64,000 bases of DNA from Euborellia annulipes (taxonomy: Eukaryota; Arthropoda; Insecta; Dermaptera; Anisolabididae): NCBI GenBank assembly GCA_023213315.1, contig JAKCPI010005554.1, positions 1-64,000 of the forward strand, read 5' to 3'. The notes under the pieces were generated by a model. The model was given only the letters and a program-made list of their open reading frames with translations, did no database searches and had not been told where the DNA came from. A program made the translations under genes and the position numbers. Position 1 is the stretch's first letter, and each line of letters begins with the position of its first letter. Of this stretch, positions 43,996-55,340 are shown piece by piece.

Positions 43996-44040
43996 TTCGT
44001 CCTGAAGATGGGAGCGATGCGTTCCCGAAACGTCGACGAA
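43996..44040 (+). ncRNA. Hammerhead-like ribozyme candidate with 6-bp stems I and II
   Basis: UUCGUC (43996-44001), CUGAAGA (44002-44008), an extra U, GGGAGC-GAUGC-GUUCCC stem II (6 pairs, one G-U), GAAAC (44027-44031), GUC (44032-44034), GACGAA (44035-44040). Stem I UUCGUC with GACGAA is perfect. Stem III would be the palindromic ACGU, loopless in a monomer, so activity would need a dimer. Confidence 0.5.
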
Positions 44041-44489
44041 ATAATATAAAGGTTTTTTTTTCCCGCGGCCCTCCCCACTGAGGGCGTTTTTTTATCATCA
44101 CCACAACACACTTCTTCTTTTCCTTCATTTTATAATTAATTATTATTATATTTTAATATAAAAATAAAAAAAAAAAAACACTTTTATAAAAAAAGAACAT
44201 ATTGAATATAAATGCAACACACGAGTAGGGGAGCCTGGGGTCAAATGTAACAAAATTGAGTTTTTTTATATTGTCGATCCATTTGTATCATGGAAATTAA
44301 GATTTCACAGGAAAATATTCATTTCTTTGCAATGATACATACAAGTTCTATTTTAGCGAGGTTACCCTTTTGTAAATTATATTCACATTTAAAACTATCA
44401 TTGCACAGAGTTACATTTGACCCCCATGTATGGGGCAATTGTAACATACAAAAGGGACAATTGTAACACTAATATATTCATAACAAATA

Positions 44490-46071
44490 GGGTGGGTGTA
44501 CCAGTGCCAAACCAGGCACCAGTAGTAGACCATTTCAAACTTCAAACCGAAATATTAACCATCTGTTGAATTCTCAGCCACTTTTTTTACTTTTGGTAGG
44601 ACTGCTGTACTTCTACCAATCATGTAATCATAGATACAAGTGATGTATACGCCAATTACATCATTAAAACTCACATAATCCGAAACGACAATCGTTCACT
44701 TCGTTCCTGGCGGCCATTTTAATAAGCAACGTGTATAACGCTAAGTTTTTTTAATCTTTTTAAATGTTTGTTTATTTCAATCATTGCAATCTATTTTCGA
44801 ATTAACTACATAGTATAATACATATATTAATAATATTTAATAATATTATGTCTTATTTCATTAGAAAATGCTAATTTAAATCAATGGTTGTCATTGGTAA
44901 ACTAATGGAACACGAATTCAATGATGTTCCAGTAATATTCCATTTTGTCTACAACTCGTGATTAAGCTTTTTGATAATTTTTTTCTTTTATCTTTTACAT
45001 TTGTATTTACTTTATACACTGAATACATTATTATAATAAACTACTGAAAAAATTACAAAGTTCCAGTTGTAGACCAGTGGTTTATTACTGGTAACATCTA
45101 CACTATGAATTTGTTCCAGTAATTCACCACCTACATTTTTTTACAAACACAATGCCACCATAAAGAACGTTTTTCAAATATGGAGGAACACGTCATAAAA
45201 ACGAGAGACGAGATAAGCAAAGGCGCAAAAATTAGAGAAACATGCCTAAAATATAATTTTCCCTACACAACTCTCATAAATAAAATGAAAATGAAGATCC
45301 CTGTACAGAGAAAAATGGGACCTCTCACTATATTGGCCAAGTAAGAAGAATCCTTGCTTAAAACTTGAATAATAGTGATGGCAAAAAAAAGAATTTGCAC
45401 TCAATAAAGAAATGGTAGTTGTTGACACAGTTAAAAAAATTGTAATTGAACAGAAACGACCAAATCTCTTTAAAGATAATATACCGGGCAGAAAATGGTT
45501 TTCCAGTTTTTTAAATCCAGATATAGTTGCACGTCACGCTGAATCTATCAACATTTCTAGAAGTCTGGTAACAGAAACTGCTTTGAGAAAGTGGCATGCA
45601 AATTTAAAGTATTAATAAAGAATGGAGCATTGGTAAAAGTCAGAAAAGAGATGGATGAAATCAAAAGTTTTTTTACGGGCTTTGTAGCATAAGTATTAGA
45701 TGAAACTTGTAGAATGATGAAAATTTGTGATGATTACTAATACAAAAACTTGTTATTATTAATAATAAAATTATTCTTCATTAAAAGAATTCGTTTTATT
45801 TACTGGTTTACTATTGGTACAATATCTGGTATATTACTGGTACAATCTGGTCAACCTTAGGAACATTGCGACTTTCCACATTCATTATTAAATAAAAAAA
45901 ACTTAATAGCTATTAAGAAAATTTGAATAGGCTACACGATTCTATGGTAGATAAAGAGTACGTTGATTTTTTTTTTTGCAATGATTGTCTCAATAATTGA
46001 GTCACATTATCAAAATTTGTTTCAAAATTTCTGCTAATTGGTTTGTTACTGGTGCACTCACCCTACTAATC
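44490..46071. mobile_element. Nested pogo/Tigger-type element with broken transposase
   Basis: The left end GGGTGGGTGTACCAGTGCC and right end GTTACTGGTGCACTCACCC are inverted, with TA on both sides. Between them lies a decayed transposase N-terminus (45180-45660). It inserted after the outer element was in place. Confidence 0.75.
45180..45660 (+). pseudogene. pogo/Tigger-type transposase N-terminus, broken
   Basis: The first frame, 45180-45344, reads a Psq/CENP-B-like helix-turn-helix (IRETCLKYNFPYTTLINKM) and stops at TAA. The second, about 45397-45615, reads the next segment (PNLFKDNIPGRKWFSSFL, ESINISRSLVTETALRKW), typical of the second HTH of Tigger or jerky transposases. A frame break, the stop at 45342 and the missing DDE catalytic part make it non-functional. 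Confidence 0.75.
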
Positions 46072-46743
46072 TCAAATGTAAAATCAGATAGTAAACATTA
46101 TTTATTAGGATATCACTTAACAGGATGTAATGAAAAAATATACTCAAAAATAATAATAATTGATTTTTTATGACACTTAAATTTTTTGTACTTTATAAAT
46201 GAAATTTGTTCGCGATTTAAACAAATAATATGCATAATATTATAGAGATAGATTATAATATTAGTCTAAAATTATTGCAGGTACATCATGATGTCTGAAA
46301 TAATCCCAAATAGAAACAAAACCATTGATTAAAACAATAAATTGTCACTTGAGTTCTAATCAGAAAGAGAGTTATAAAGCTCCATTTTAGATTGAAAACT
46401 CAATACCTCAGATGGAACTAAAAAAATGCAAATATTAAGCTATACCAGTTAAAACTACAATAAACAAAGTACATATGAGAATTATCGTTAAACAAAAACT
46501 TCTTACTCCTGGAAAAGAAAACTTTTCAGAAAATAGATGTTTACTATTTAACAGGCAAAAGACTTTTAGCTCTCCAGTACAAACAACTGAAAACTGGAAG
46601 CCATGCTTCTTTATTCTGGCATTGCTCAGGAGACGGTCCTTGAGGATACTGCCAAATTCGACCAAATTTTGTAAATATATTTTCAGAGAAATTTGGAAAG
46701 TTAAAGTGACCCATGTTACTTTTGACCCCAGGCTCCCCCACAT

Positions 46744-47610
46744 AGAATGAATTTATTCTATCAATATTATTTGGCAAATCCTATGATTTATTTAGAATAT
46801 AAATCTAAATAAGAAATCCATGAAATGGATGGCTTCACGGATGATTTTTGTCCAATAAAATATTTATTAAAGTTTTATTATTTAATTAGAAGCATAACAG
46901 TTAAGTTCTATGTTATGACTTTCCTTCATACAATTCAGGTCGTTATTTTTAAAAAATTAAGTCAATCTAGTTGAACTGCTCTCTTAATATCATATTTATT
47001 TATTTTTTTATTTATTTATTTATTTTTTTTTTTTTGGAATTTTCAAACGGTTCAAGTTCTTCTCAGTTCTTTTATGTCGAATCGTTCATCCAACTCCTCA
47101 ATTTTTTTCTCATCTCTCTTTTTATTTCAAAGAGAAAATATCGCTTGATTGAAAAAGTAAACCAGATAATAATAACAAACTACTCCATCCTTACAAAGAA
47201 ATCACATATTACTAATTTAGCGTAAAATTGATTCATTTCATTTAGAATTTGTTTACGAGCAGACACTTGTCTTGATGTTTTTAGAGGACCTTCAATTTGA
47301 ATTCAAAAGATGGAAGGGTTTCCGGCGAGAAAGGAAGTGAGATTTTTTCATATAAAAGAATAGAAGATTCTTAAAAAAAAGTCTATATTAAGTATGAAAC
47401 AAAAGTGCTCGTTTAATGACTTTGGCCTGTGCTAACTATTTCTAGTATTTCGAGAAAAGCATTGCGATCGTTTCCATATTTCTATTATTTTTATCCTTAG
47501 TATTTGACAAAGCCGCGGAACTAATTATAATTATGAATATTTTTTCTCATTATATTATTTGATGTTCTTTAATAGAATATATATTCCAGAAGCAGATGGC
47601 ATAAATTAAC
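46744..47610. other. AT-rich intergenic DNA
   Basis: Nothing supported; a T-rich frame near 46971-47225 is low complexity. Confidence 0.4.
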
Positions 47611-47614
47611 TCTT

Positions 47615-47700
47615 AAAATTCTGATGTGAACTATCACATCACAAAACATTTTCAAACATGCCTCGGTAAGAGAAAGTAATGTGATTTGATGACACTCCAT
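47615..47700 (+). repeat. Diverged family L hairpin head
   Basis: TCTGATGTGAACTATCACATC, then GGTAAGAGAAAGTAATGTG, recalls the palindromic head at 12.41 and 40.98 kb, with the outer arms changed. Confidence 0.4.
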
Positions 47701-47889
47701 GTTTTTTTTACATATATTTTATCTGTTCGATATAATTAAACACCATAGTAAAGCTACCAATTTTTTCATTCATTTAGGGGTATTTAATTTAAATTGACAA
47801 CTAAATTTTGTTTAAAAAACATAGTCTTTAACGTGAGTTATCAGAAAATATTTTAAATTCTTAATAAAAGATCAGGAATGTGAAAAATT

Positions 47890-48660
47890 ATTTACTTTTC
47901 ATTTTCCCATGAATATTTCAAAAACTATTTAAGATATCGATTGCAAATTTTTTTTATAAAAAACTAGAATGAATAAGGATTATTTAGAGCAGAATTTCAA
48001 AAACTATACTCATCCGAAAAAAGAATTATACAAGGCCAAAAGTTTTCTTTTCTTTTGTCTTCTCAGATTCTTAAATATTTGGGCAAAGCCAGGGGCGCCG
48101 GAACGAATTTGAATCAGGGGGGGGCAAAAAATTCTTTTTAGAAAATTAAAATAATTTAATATGTTCAAATAGTATAAAACAAAAACAAATCTACTATAAA
48201 ACTTTAAAAATTTTAAATAAAATCACAATTTTAATAAAATTAAAATTTTAAAAAATTTGGTAGTGATTTTATCAAAAAAATTTGGAAAAAATGAATTTCT
48301 TACTCTTTTAATTTTTTTTAATTTATAAGATTATATTTTTCAAAAGTAAAAATATATCATTTTTAAAAATAAATGAAATAAAAGAAGACATATTGCCCCC
48401 CTCTGCCCCCCCCCCCCTATAGGATGCCAGGGGGGCAATGTACCCCTTGCCCCCCCCCCAGTTCCGACGCCTATGGGCAAAGCTACAGATTTCCCTGCTG
48501 AGCCGATTTTGATGAACACACAAATAGATACTATCAAAAACATGATATCTTTGATAAAAGTTAGTTTGGAGTAATAGTGTAACCATCCAAATTTTGCTCC
48601 TGGCGAAAAGTCGAATTTCGGACCGTGATGACGTCATTTATAGTTTATTAATATTAGTAT
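47890..48660 (-). repeat. Dispersed repeat family, copy 2 (of 1984-2470)
   Basis: Reverse complement of the repeat at 1984-2470, ending GTGATGACGTCAT, and interrupted by the hAT MITE at 48090-48475. The interruption gives an independent check of the insertion borders. Confidence 0.65.
48090..48475. mobile_element. hAT-type MITE, 386 bp
   Basis: Ends CAGGGGCGCCGGAAC and GTTCCGACGCCTATG with an exact 8-bp duplication GGCAAAGC (48082-48089 and 48476-48483). G and C homopolymers are inside both ends. It is the opposite-orientation sibling of 10550-10936. Confidence 0.95.
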
Positions 48661-49024
48661 TTTTCATTCCCATTGTAATGAAATTTACTAGAATGGTTTC
48701 ATTTACACATAAAAAAATTAACATGAAAAAGAATAAGAGTTCTCAAAATCAAAAAAGCCCTAATTTTTTTTAAATTTTATTAAAATCTGTTTATCATTTT
48801 GAAAGGATAATAAAAGAACTATTCAACATAGTTCACACAATGTTAATTTCACAAAAAGGAGTGAAATCTCATCTAAAAAGATCGGAGATGCAAAAAGTTT
48901 TACTTTTGCCCAGAGCAAGAGCGGATCCAGAGAAGTTTCTCGGAGAGAGGGGAGAGGGAGAAGTGGTGTGACTCGTAGCACACAAATTTTTCTTACTTTC
49001 GGTAATTTAAAGGTGCATTCTCTA

Positions 49025-49716
49025 CAGTGGAGTAGCGTGGACTAATATAGACGTGAGCGAAGTCGCATCAGCGAGGCTCCTTTTCTTTCGTTCCCAATAA
49101 ATATATCTTACCAAACATGCTTTGACACGACATACCTACTATGATAGTAAAAAAAAAATAAATGCGCTGTGGGAGAATATAGAAAAGCATATAGATTTGT
49201 AAAAAGGTTCTATTTTGTAACTTGAGTGATTTAATTTTTTACATAAGTAATGTCGTTCGGCTTTTTTCCATTTATTTATAATAATAATTTTTGAAGCTAA
49301 ATCTGCTTCGGTTGAGAGTATTGCTAAACCAGACAGTCGGTCCTGCTTCATATTGTTTCTTAAGTAGTTTTTAATAATACTTTAGTATTTTTTAGTTTAG
49401 TTTAGTAGTAATAATTTAGTAGTTTAACTTAGAAAAACTTCTTTCTGCCGAAGTTGTACTTACAGGCATAGTCAACATAATTCTAATAGCAATGTAAACA
49501 TTTGTATGAAGGATGCTTGTAAAGAAACGTTTTGCAAAGCTAAGCTGTGTTGCCAGTCTGTGACGAGTGTGGCCAATAATTTTTAAGTTTATATTTAATT
49601 TAAAAATAAACGGGAATTTTAAGCCTGATGGCATCGCATTTAAAGAGGCCTCGCGAGGCACCTTCAAGTGAAGCCGAGGGCAGGGCCCACTTCGCCCACG
49701 CCTAGCTACGCCACTG
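49025..49716. mobile_element. hAT-type element (inner) with transposase remnant
   Basis: Ends CAGTGGAGTAGCGTGG and CTAGCTACGCCACTG, with flanking 8-mers ATTCTCTA and ATTCTGTA (7 of 8). It carries the C-terminal part of a hAT transposase on the minus strand. It is nested in the outer hAT, which is itself nested in a foldback repeat. Confidence 0.85.
49230..49610 (-). pseudogene. hAT transposase C-terminal (dimerisation) fragment
   Basis: The minus strand reads NVYIAIRIMLTMPVSTTSAE followed by RSFSKLN. This is the hallmark of the hAT C-terminal dimerisation domain (TxxSAERxFS). After about 50 nt of inserted AT-rich sequence it resumes as KQDRLSGLAILSTEADLAS, the usual continuation. The N-terminal BED zinc finger and catalytic region are missing, so it is dead. 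Confidence 0.8.
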
Positions 49717-50140
49717 ATTCTGTACTTTTTTACCAGATTACATATACAGATCAAATTTTTTATTAATTTTGAAAATTGTATATTAAAAATAAGTGAGAAT
49801 TTTAAATTATTAAATTTTTATTAAAATAATATTTTATTTCCAAAAAAATATTTTTCTCAAATCTCGGGGAGGGGGTAATTACCCCTTTACCTCCCCCTGT
49901 ATCCGCCCTTGGCCCAGAGTTGGGTGAAATCAAAAAAACACGCCTCAAATTTTATAAAAGCGAGGAAATTTTTGCACATAAATTTTTTATAATTAGTGAC
50001 AAATATTCTTTTTAAAAAATTAATCGAGACGTATTTTTTTATTTCACTTCTTCGACTCTGGTCAAAAGTAATGCAAGACTAATTTTTTTTCATTCAGGCT
50101 TTGAGGCGGGCCGGGCTGGTTTTACTTGGTAGCATCTCTA

Positions 50141-53100
50141 ATTTTCAATGCCAAATACATAGAATGAAAAGTTATTTTTTGAATTAACAATCACCGCTTT
50201 TGATAAGAAAAAGATTGCAACTTTTAACATATTAGAGATCTTGAAGCAAGGTAACATTTTAAGTTTAATTGGATAATAACGCAATGTTACTCTACTATCT
50301 TTAATTCAATTCTCTAAGGAGAAGTAAATTAAAATCTCAAAGCATAATGAAAAAGAAATTTATTTACTAAAAGCTTACTAATAACAGCGAGATGCTATAT
50401 TTAGTAAATAGGAAGAAAAAAAAGAGTGCTTTTAACATTTTTTTAACAAAGAAGAATTTTTTATAAGAAAAAAAAATCCAAAGACAACTTTTTTCTAATT
50501 TCAGAATTAAAACTAAGACAGAAGTAAATCTAAAGTCTACTTGAAATATAAGAGAGAAGAAAGGCTTCCAAAAACACAATTGGACCAATATTTTTATTTT
50601 AATTTAAAAAAGGATATTAGGGACAATGAAGAGTAACTTCCCAAAAAAAGTTCATTAATTTTTTATAAGTCAACTTCTTTTTTTATTGATTCTTAACTAA
50701 GCGCAAGAATTAATTATAAATTATATAAATCGATTAAATGGGAAAAATCCCGAAAAATTTAATTTATAGCTTTAAATAAAAATAAATTTATAAAGTATAT
50801 GCACCTGAAAATGAAGCGGAAATTAAAATTTATAATTAAGAACGCAATGGCTAACTATCGCCATTTGATTGAAATTTCACTATTGACCCTCAACTGAAAT
50901 CATTCATGTTGAAAGAGAAAGTTCGGGAAATAAATGCAAAAATCGTTTAGATTAAATACAAGATGTACAGTATATAAAATTGCATCTAACGGATTTTATT
51001 TGATAATAAAAAAATTCTCTGTTTCTGTCATTTAAGACAAACCTTTCTTCAAAAGTAATAATAATAATAAAATTCACTCTTATAATTTGAAAAAAAAGAG
51101 GCAGCCAAAATTTCCTTCTCTTTTCATTATAGACCAGGGGTTCCGAATAATTTTTAGTTGGTTCCATCTGCAGGGTTGAACATTTCTATTTTTTCTATTC
51201 AAGCCTTGCTGAATAATAATTTCATGAATTAATTTTGATTTAAATGTAAATTGGTATAAGACCCCTAGATTCATGCTTAAGTCGCTTTGACCTTGTCAGG
51301 AGCTCCTAAGTCCAAAAGAAACCAAAAAGACGAAGGCAGCCATTTTACAAGTCTCTTTCCTGAATGTTTTTTCAAAAAATTCAAGGAGGAAAATTTATCC
51401 GGTACAAATTAAAATAAAGTAAAAGCAAAGTGATTTATGCAACCTGACAACGTTAAAATTTTCAGTCATATGATTTAGTGTTCCGTAAACATCCAAAAAA
51501 TTTTCAAAAAGCTGCACTGCTTTTTTTAAGTGATGAAAAATAGAATTTTTTTTTTTAACAAATTAATACGATATCAGTTTTTTTTTCGCATTAAAAATTG
51601 TCGAAAAAATTAACTTATTCAGATTTTTTTTTTTGTTCAAAGATAAAAAAAAATTTTCTCCAATTTGTCGTTTTGTTATTATTCATTTTCGCCATTTAAA
51701 GTTCGTTTTAAATAATATTTTTTTGCTAAATGATCCTATAAGCCATGTGGAATTCATTAGTTTTCCCCAACCACTTCTATTTTTAAAATTTCAAAAAATT
51801 TTTGTCGAAAATATTTATTAATAAATTGAAAATAAAAGACAAATTCTGATTTTCTTTCCAAATTTACAAAATTCTATGGATATTTCGGTCGCATCACACA
51901 TCCTCAAGACTAAAAATACATTAACAGAGCAAGGCTAGTTAATAATAAAGTACATAATATATTAATTATAATTCTTATAGGTCATCAAAAATAAACAACA
52001 ATTTACTCACAATTTAAAGCTGGAAAACGTCACAAAATAAAATGAAACTGCTCGGCTTATCAGATACAAAATTTTTTCAAAAATAAATTTATATCCGCTA
52101 GCAGTCAGCTTCCAAGATCAAAAGGAGATAATCTCTTTTTATTTATAGATGGATTTGATAATATAAAATTAATTAAAAATTCTTAAGAAAGAAACAAATG
52201 CTTCCCTTCTCCATCTTCTATTTTATTTCCAATATAAACAAAATAAAATTTGTTATGCCATTTTTTTTCAATATCTTTTAATTTCTTAATTTTTCTTACT
52301 TTCTTTAAAAATCATTTAGTGTTTTCAAATTAAATTTTCTAAGGCCCTACTTTTTAACTTTTTCATTGCATTTTAGAGATTCGCCTCAAAACCGTTCATA
52401 CCATTTTGTACTTTTTTATTTTTATCCCAACAATTTGACTAAAATTTTAACAAAATTTAGAAAATTAACTTTTGTTTCTCCATCAGAGAAATTTTTTTTT
52501 TTTAAATAATATATTTTGTTATTTCTAAAATTATTAAATTCAATTCAAACGTTTAAGATGGCCCGTCGGCTTGTAAATTTGTCGAAGCCATTCATTAATT
52601 CCGTAAGGACAATTTTAGTCATTTTTGACCCCCCTACCCCCATGTAAGTATACATAAGATTTCTTGAACCCCCCCCTCCCCTTTCTTACGTAAGACTTTA
52701 TCTCGTTCTTCTAAATAATAAAATGTTTTTTTCAATAAGCAATAATAATTATTAAAATAGAATTTAAATTACATTGTACACTATAAAATAAAGGAAACTA
52801 TTGGGAATCCAAAATGAAATTAGATTCTTTGTATTGAATTTTGATTCAAAAAGTATTACGTAAGAATAAGTTTTACGACCCCTACATAAGGACATGTAGA
52901 GATTTTCTTAACCCCCCTCCCCCTCAAGACCCTTACGTAATTAATAAATGGCCCCAAAAGAGATAGAAAAAATCAGAAGCGTATAGAAAATTTTGTCCGG
53001 GAAGCAAAATTTATATCCTCTAAGGTCGGTTCTTGAACTTTCCAATTTTTTTCTATCTTTAATAATTTCAACATAAACTCTTAGCATTTATTGGCTTGAT

Positions 53101-54171
53101 TATTTAAGCTAATGAAATCCACTTGCTCTGTCCAGGAATTGAACCTAAATTACTTTGCATTACTCCATTATCCCAAAAATAACTTCGAATAAGATAGTAA
53201 AACTTAATTTAAGTTTATATTTTCATAATTTCTCTAACCGGACTGTGGAGAAACGAACAGGAAATGAGGTTTTTGACCAATTTATTTTTTCTTTTCGCTT
53301 TTTTTTTTTTTTTGATATCTGCTTGGTAAAGATGACGTATTTTAACTCTGCTAATTTTGTCATAAAATAGTAAAAATTTTAATACTAATTGTTTATTCTC
53401 TAAGAGTGTAAGCTAATAATAGCCACTTAAAATATCTAACTTAGCTCACTTAGTAGCTAGAAATGTTTTTAACATTTCATCTTCCATCCAAATAACCATT
53501 CAAAGTTGAAATGAACTAAAACCACAAAGCAACGTGTATTTTAAGTGTCTGCTACTGGAGGTACGCCATATATTTCAAATTATAGCATAAAAAACTTGTA
53601 TCATTTGCTTCTCTATCATTAGTAGAAAAGTTGTTTTACGTTTCGCGGAGCCAAAGACCGCATCGCAAGTGCAATATAATCATAATGAAAAAGTTGTTTT
53701 GATTCTTTTTCAATTAATTGATTCTTTTAACGAATTTAGAAGAAATCTTTAAGCTCGCTCGTTCTAAAGTTCATTTGTTATGCATTATGTTTTTAACAGA
53801 AGATTTTTTTTTTTATATTTCCCATAATTTAAACATAACTTTTTCATGTTATTTTTCTTAATAATTATACTGAGTAACAGAGTGTTGAACCTGTTATTAT
53901 TATTATTATATATATAACCCCAAATATCTGTCATTTTGAACAAAATTTCAAGCCTAGAGAAATTATTGAAAGATTTTTTAGAGGAAGGATTTTTTTTTAT
54001 AACTATTCTAATAACATAATTTAGTAATAAAATTTTATTTGACTTTTGAAATGATTGTAATTTAAATTCAGCTTGTGTCAAAAATTATTAATATATGTAG
54101 TTGTGCAAGAAAGTGAGAGATCTCTTTAGTATAAATTCAATAAAGTTAATCTTCTGACAATAAAATAAATA
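50141..54171. other. AT-rich intergenic DNA, repeat-poor
   Basis: Four kb with no recognised gene or element. C-rich patches at 52620-52680 and 52905-52925 and a weak hammerhead-like trace near 51873-51912 (minus; UUGAGGA, CCGAAAUAUC) are the only features noted. Confidence 0.4.
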
Positions 54172-54415
54172 CAGTAGAGTCTAGTCTAGCTAATCCGGAA
54201 TAAACGGGACCGGATTCCAAAAATGCCCAATTACCCCAAACATTTAATATAATGAAAAATTACATATTTATCTCTTGAAAAAATTTCTAATGCCACTTTG
54301 TTTTCTTACATTACCCCGTTTTTTTTGCTGCACTATCCCGAAGAAGTGACTTTTCAACACGCCGGATTAGCCGGTATGCCGGAGTATCGAAGTCCGGATT
54401 TGCAAGACTCTACTG
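54172..54415. mobile_element. pogo/Tigger-type MITE, 244 bp
   Basis: Ends CAGTAGAGTCTAGTCTAGC and the inverted CAAGACTCTACTG lie between TA dinucleotides (54170-54171 and 54416-54417). CCGGA motifs occur at both subterminal positions. It is non-coding. Confidence 0.85.
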
Positions 54416-54849
54416 TAGGACTGAAGTTATAATTAACGCCTCACACAAAATAAATAATTTGTTATGATTATTAATGACTTGTAAGTGAAATTCACTGTTT
54501 ATACATAGAAAAAAAAAATTTGTAATCTTATCAAAAAAGAATCCTATCAAAATGACAAGAGGTCTTTTCAATTCTACTAGATTAATATACGTAAGAAAAT
54601 GGCGATTTTAAAAATAAATACCTAAAAAACGACTCATATTAACAAAGCAGCTAGAGCCTGAGTTTAAATCTCTCCGTAATTTTTTTTCTTCATTTGACAT
54701 GATTCCACACCAAAATGACAAAATATCCCTTTAAAATGATAAGAAATCCTATAAATTTTATTTTGAAAAGTTTTCACATCAAAATGAAACAAAACTGCTA
54801 AATTGAAACAAAACTGCTCTGGCGCATTTTTGTAATTTATTAATTAATA

Positions 54850-55105
54850 ATAAATTAAAATTAAATATACAAATTAAACACTAGATTATTTGTTTCAAAG
54901 GTTTTATTATTTAAAAATTAACACTTGATACGTATTTCGACAATTCTTTGTCATAATCAGAGGTGATTACATTCTGATGATGACAAGTAATTATCAAAAT
55001 AAGTACCTTTAAAAAAACCTTTAAAAGTGTTTAATTTGTAAATTTAATTTTAATTTACAAAATGTTTCAACAATAACTTACTGTTGAAAGTTTAAATTTA
55101 TTTAA
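54850..55105. mobile_element. Inverted-arm element with hammerhead-like core (family A)
   Basis: The left arm (AAATTAAACACTAGATTATTTG) and right arm (AAAAGTGTTTAATTTG) mirror each other around two CTGAT cores. The right side continues into the TGTTTCAAC...GAAAGTTTAAAT block shared with 6780 and 61265. Confidence 0.6.
54922..54965 (-). ncRNA. Hammerhead-like motif (family A copy)
   Basis: CUGAUUA (54960-54954; G8 changed to U), an extra U, a perfect 5-bp stem II GACAA-AGAA-UUGUC, GAAA, stem III AUA-CG-UAU, cleavage position C. Stem I has four of five pairs. Compared with 6621-6660, stem II has gained a pair and stem III is unchanged, but a catalytic G is lost. Confidence 0.35.
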
Positions 55106-55204
55106 TAATAATAATTAATTAATTTTTTTTCTGTGTAAAAATAATATATTCATTTTATTATATTTTTATTTATTTACTAATAATAAATATTTAAAACATT
55201 AAAT

Positions 55205-55340
55205 TCAGGAGGTGGAAGTGGAGATCCTGGGTTCGGTTCCCGGGGGCCACGGGCTTGACCCCTCAACAAAATAAACTCACAAACTTATCAAGTCCGATTC
55301 GAGATTTTCATTGAATATTAATATCTTATTCAAATATATA
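55205..55340 (+). repeat. tRNA-like SINE fragment
   Basis: ATCCTGGGTTCGGTTCCCGG has a B-box-like core (GGTTCGGTTCC) in a partial T-arm, followed by a CA-ending segment and an AT-rich tail. The A-box side is not clear. Confidence 0.4.

Larger units (their letters stand above)
44226..46736. mobile_element. pogo/Tigger-type element, host of a nested copy
   Basis: The ends GGGGAGCCTGGGGTCAAA (44226) and TTTTGACCCCAGGCTCCC (to 46736) are inverted repeats. The left side is preceded by TA; the right flank reads CA, probably a mutated TA. The interior is split by a second element at 44490-46071. No intact transposase frame belongs to this outer element. Confidence 0.75.
48916..49911. mobile_element. 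hAT-type element (outer), 996 bp
   Basis: The ends are CAAGAGCGGATCCAG and CTGTATCCGCCCTTG, with an exact 8-bp duplication GCCCAGAG at 48908-48915 and 49912-49919. It holds a family L hairpin fragment (GGTGTGACTCGTAGCACAC) and a second hAT (49025-49716). Confidence 0.9.
48840..50140. repeat. Copy of the 791-1073 foldback family, split by a hAT
   Basis: GATCGGAGATGCAAAAAG at 48881 and GGTGAAATCAAAAAAACACGCC at about 49922 are adjacent blocks of one arm of the 791-1073 family. The hAT element at 48916-49911 with its duplicated 8-mer separates them. Confidence 0.65.

Noticed and set aside
46435..46777. Overlapping frames of 77-102 codons on both strands
   Set aside because: They lie at the end of a pogo/Tigger-type element, overlap its inverted repeat, and show no domain.
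48323..48637. 104-codon frame with Gly-rich segment
   Set aside because: It runs across the G/C homopolymer of a hAT MITE and its flank.
49416..49754. Intact host gene of hAT origin
   Set aside because: The frame starts in unrelated repeat sequence, lacks the BED finger and catalytic core, and is broken by an AT-rich insert before the C-terminal motif.
53636..53665. ACGTTTCG as another hammerhead-like core
   Set aside because: No CTGAWGA-like strand or stem II lies at the required distance.
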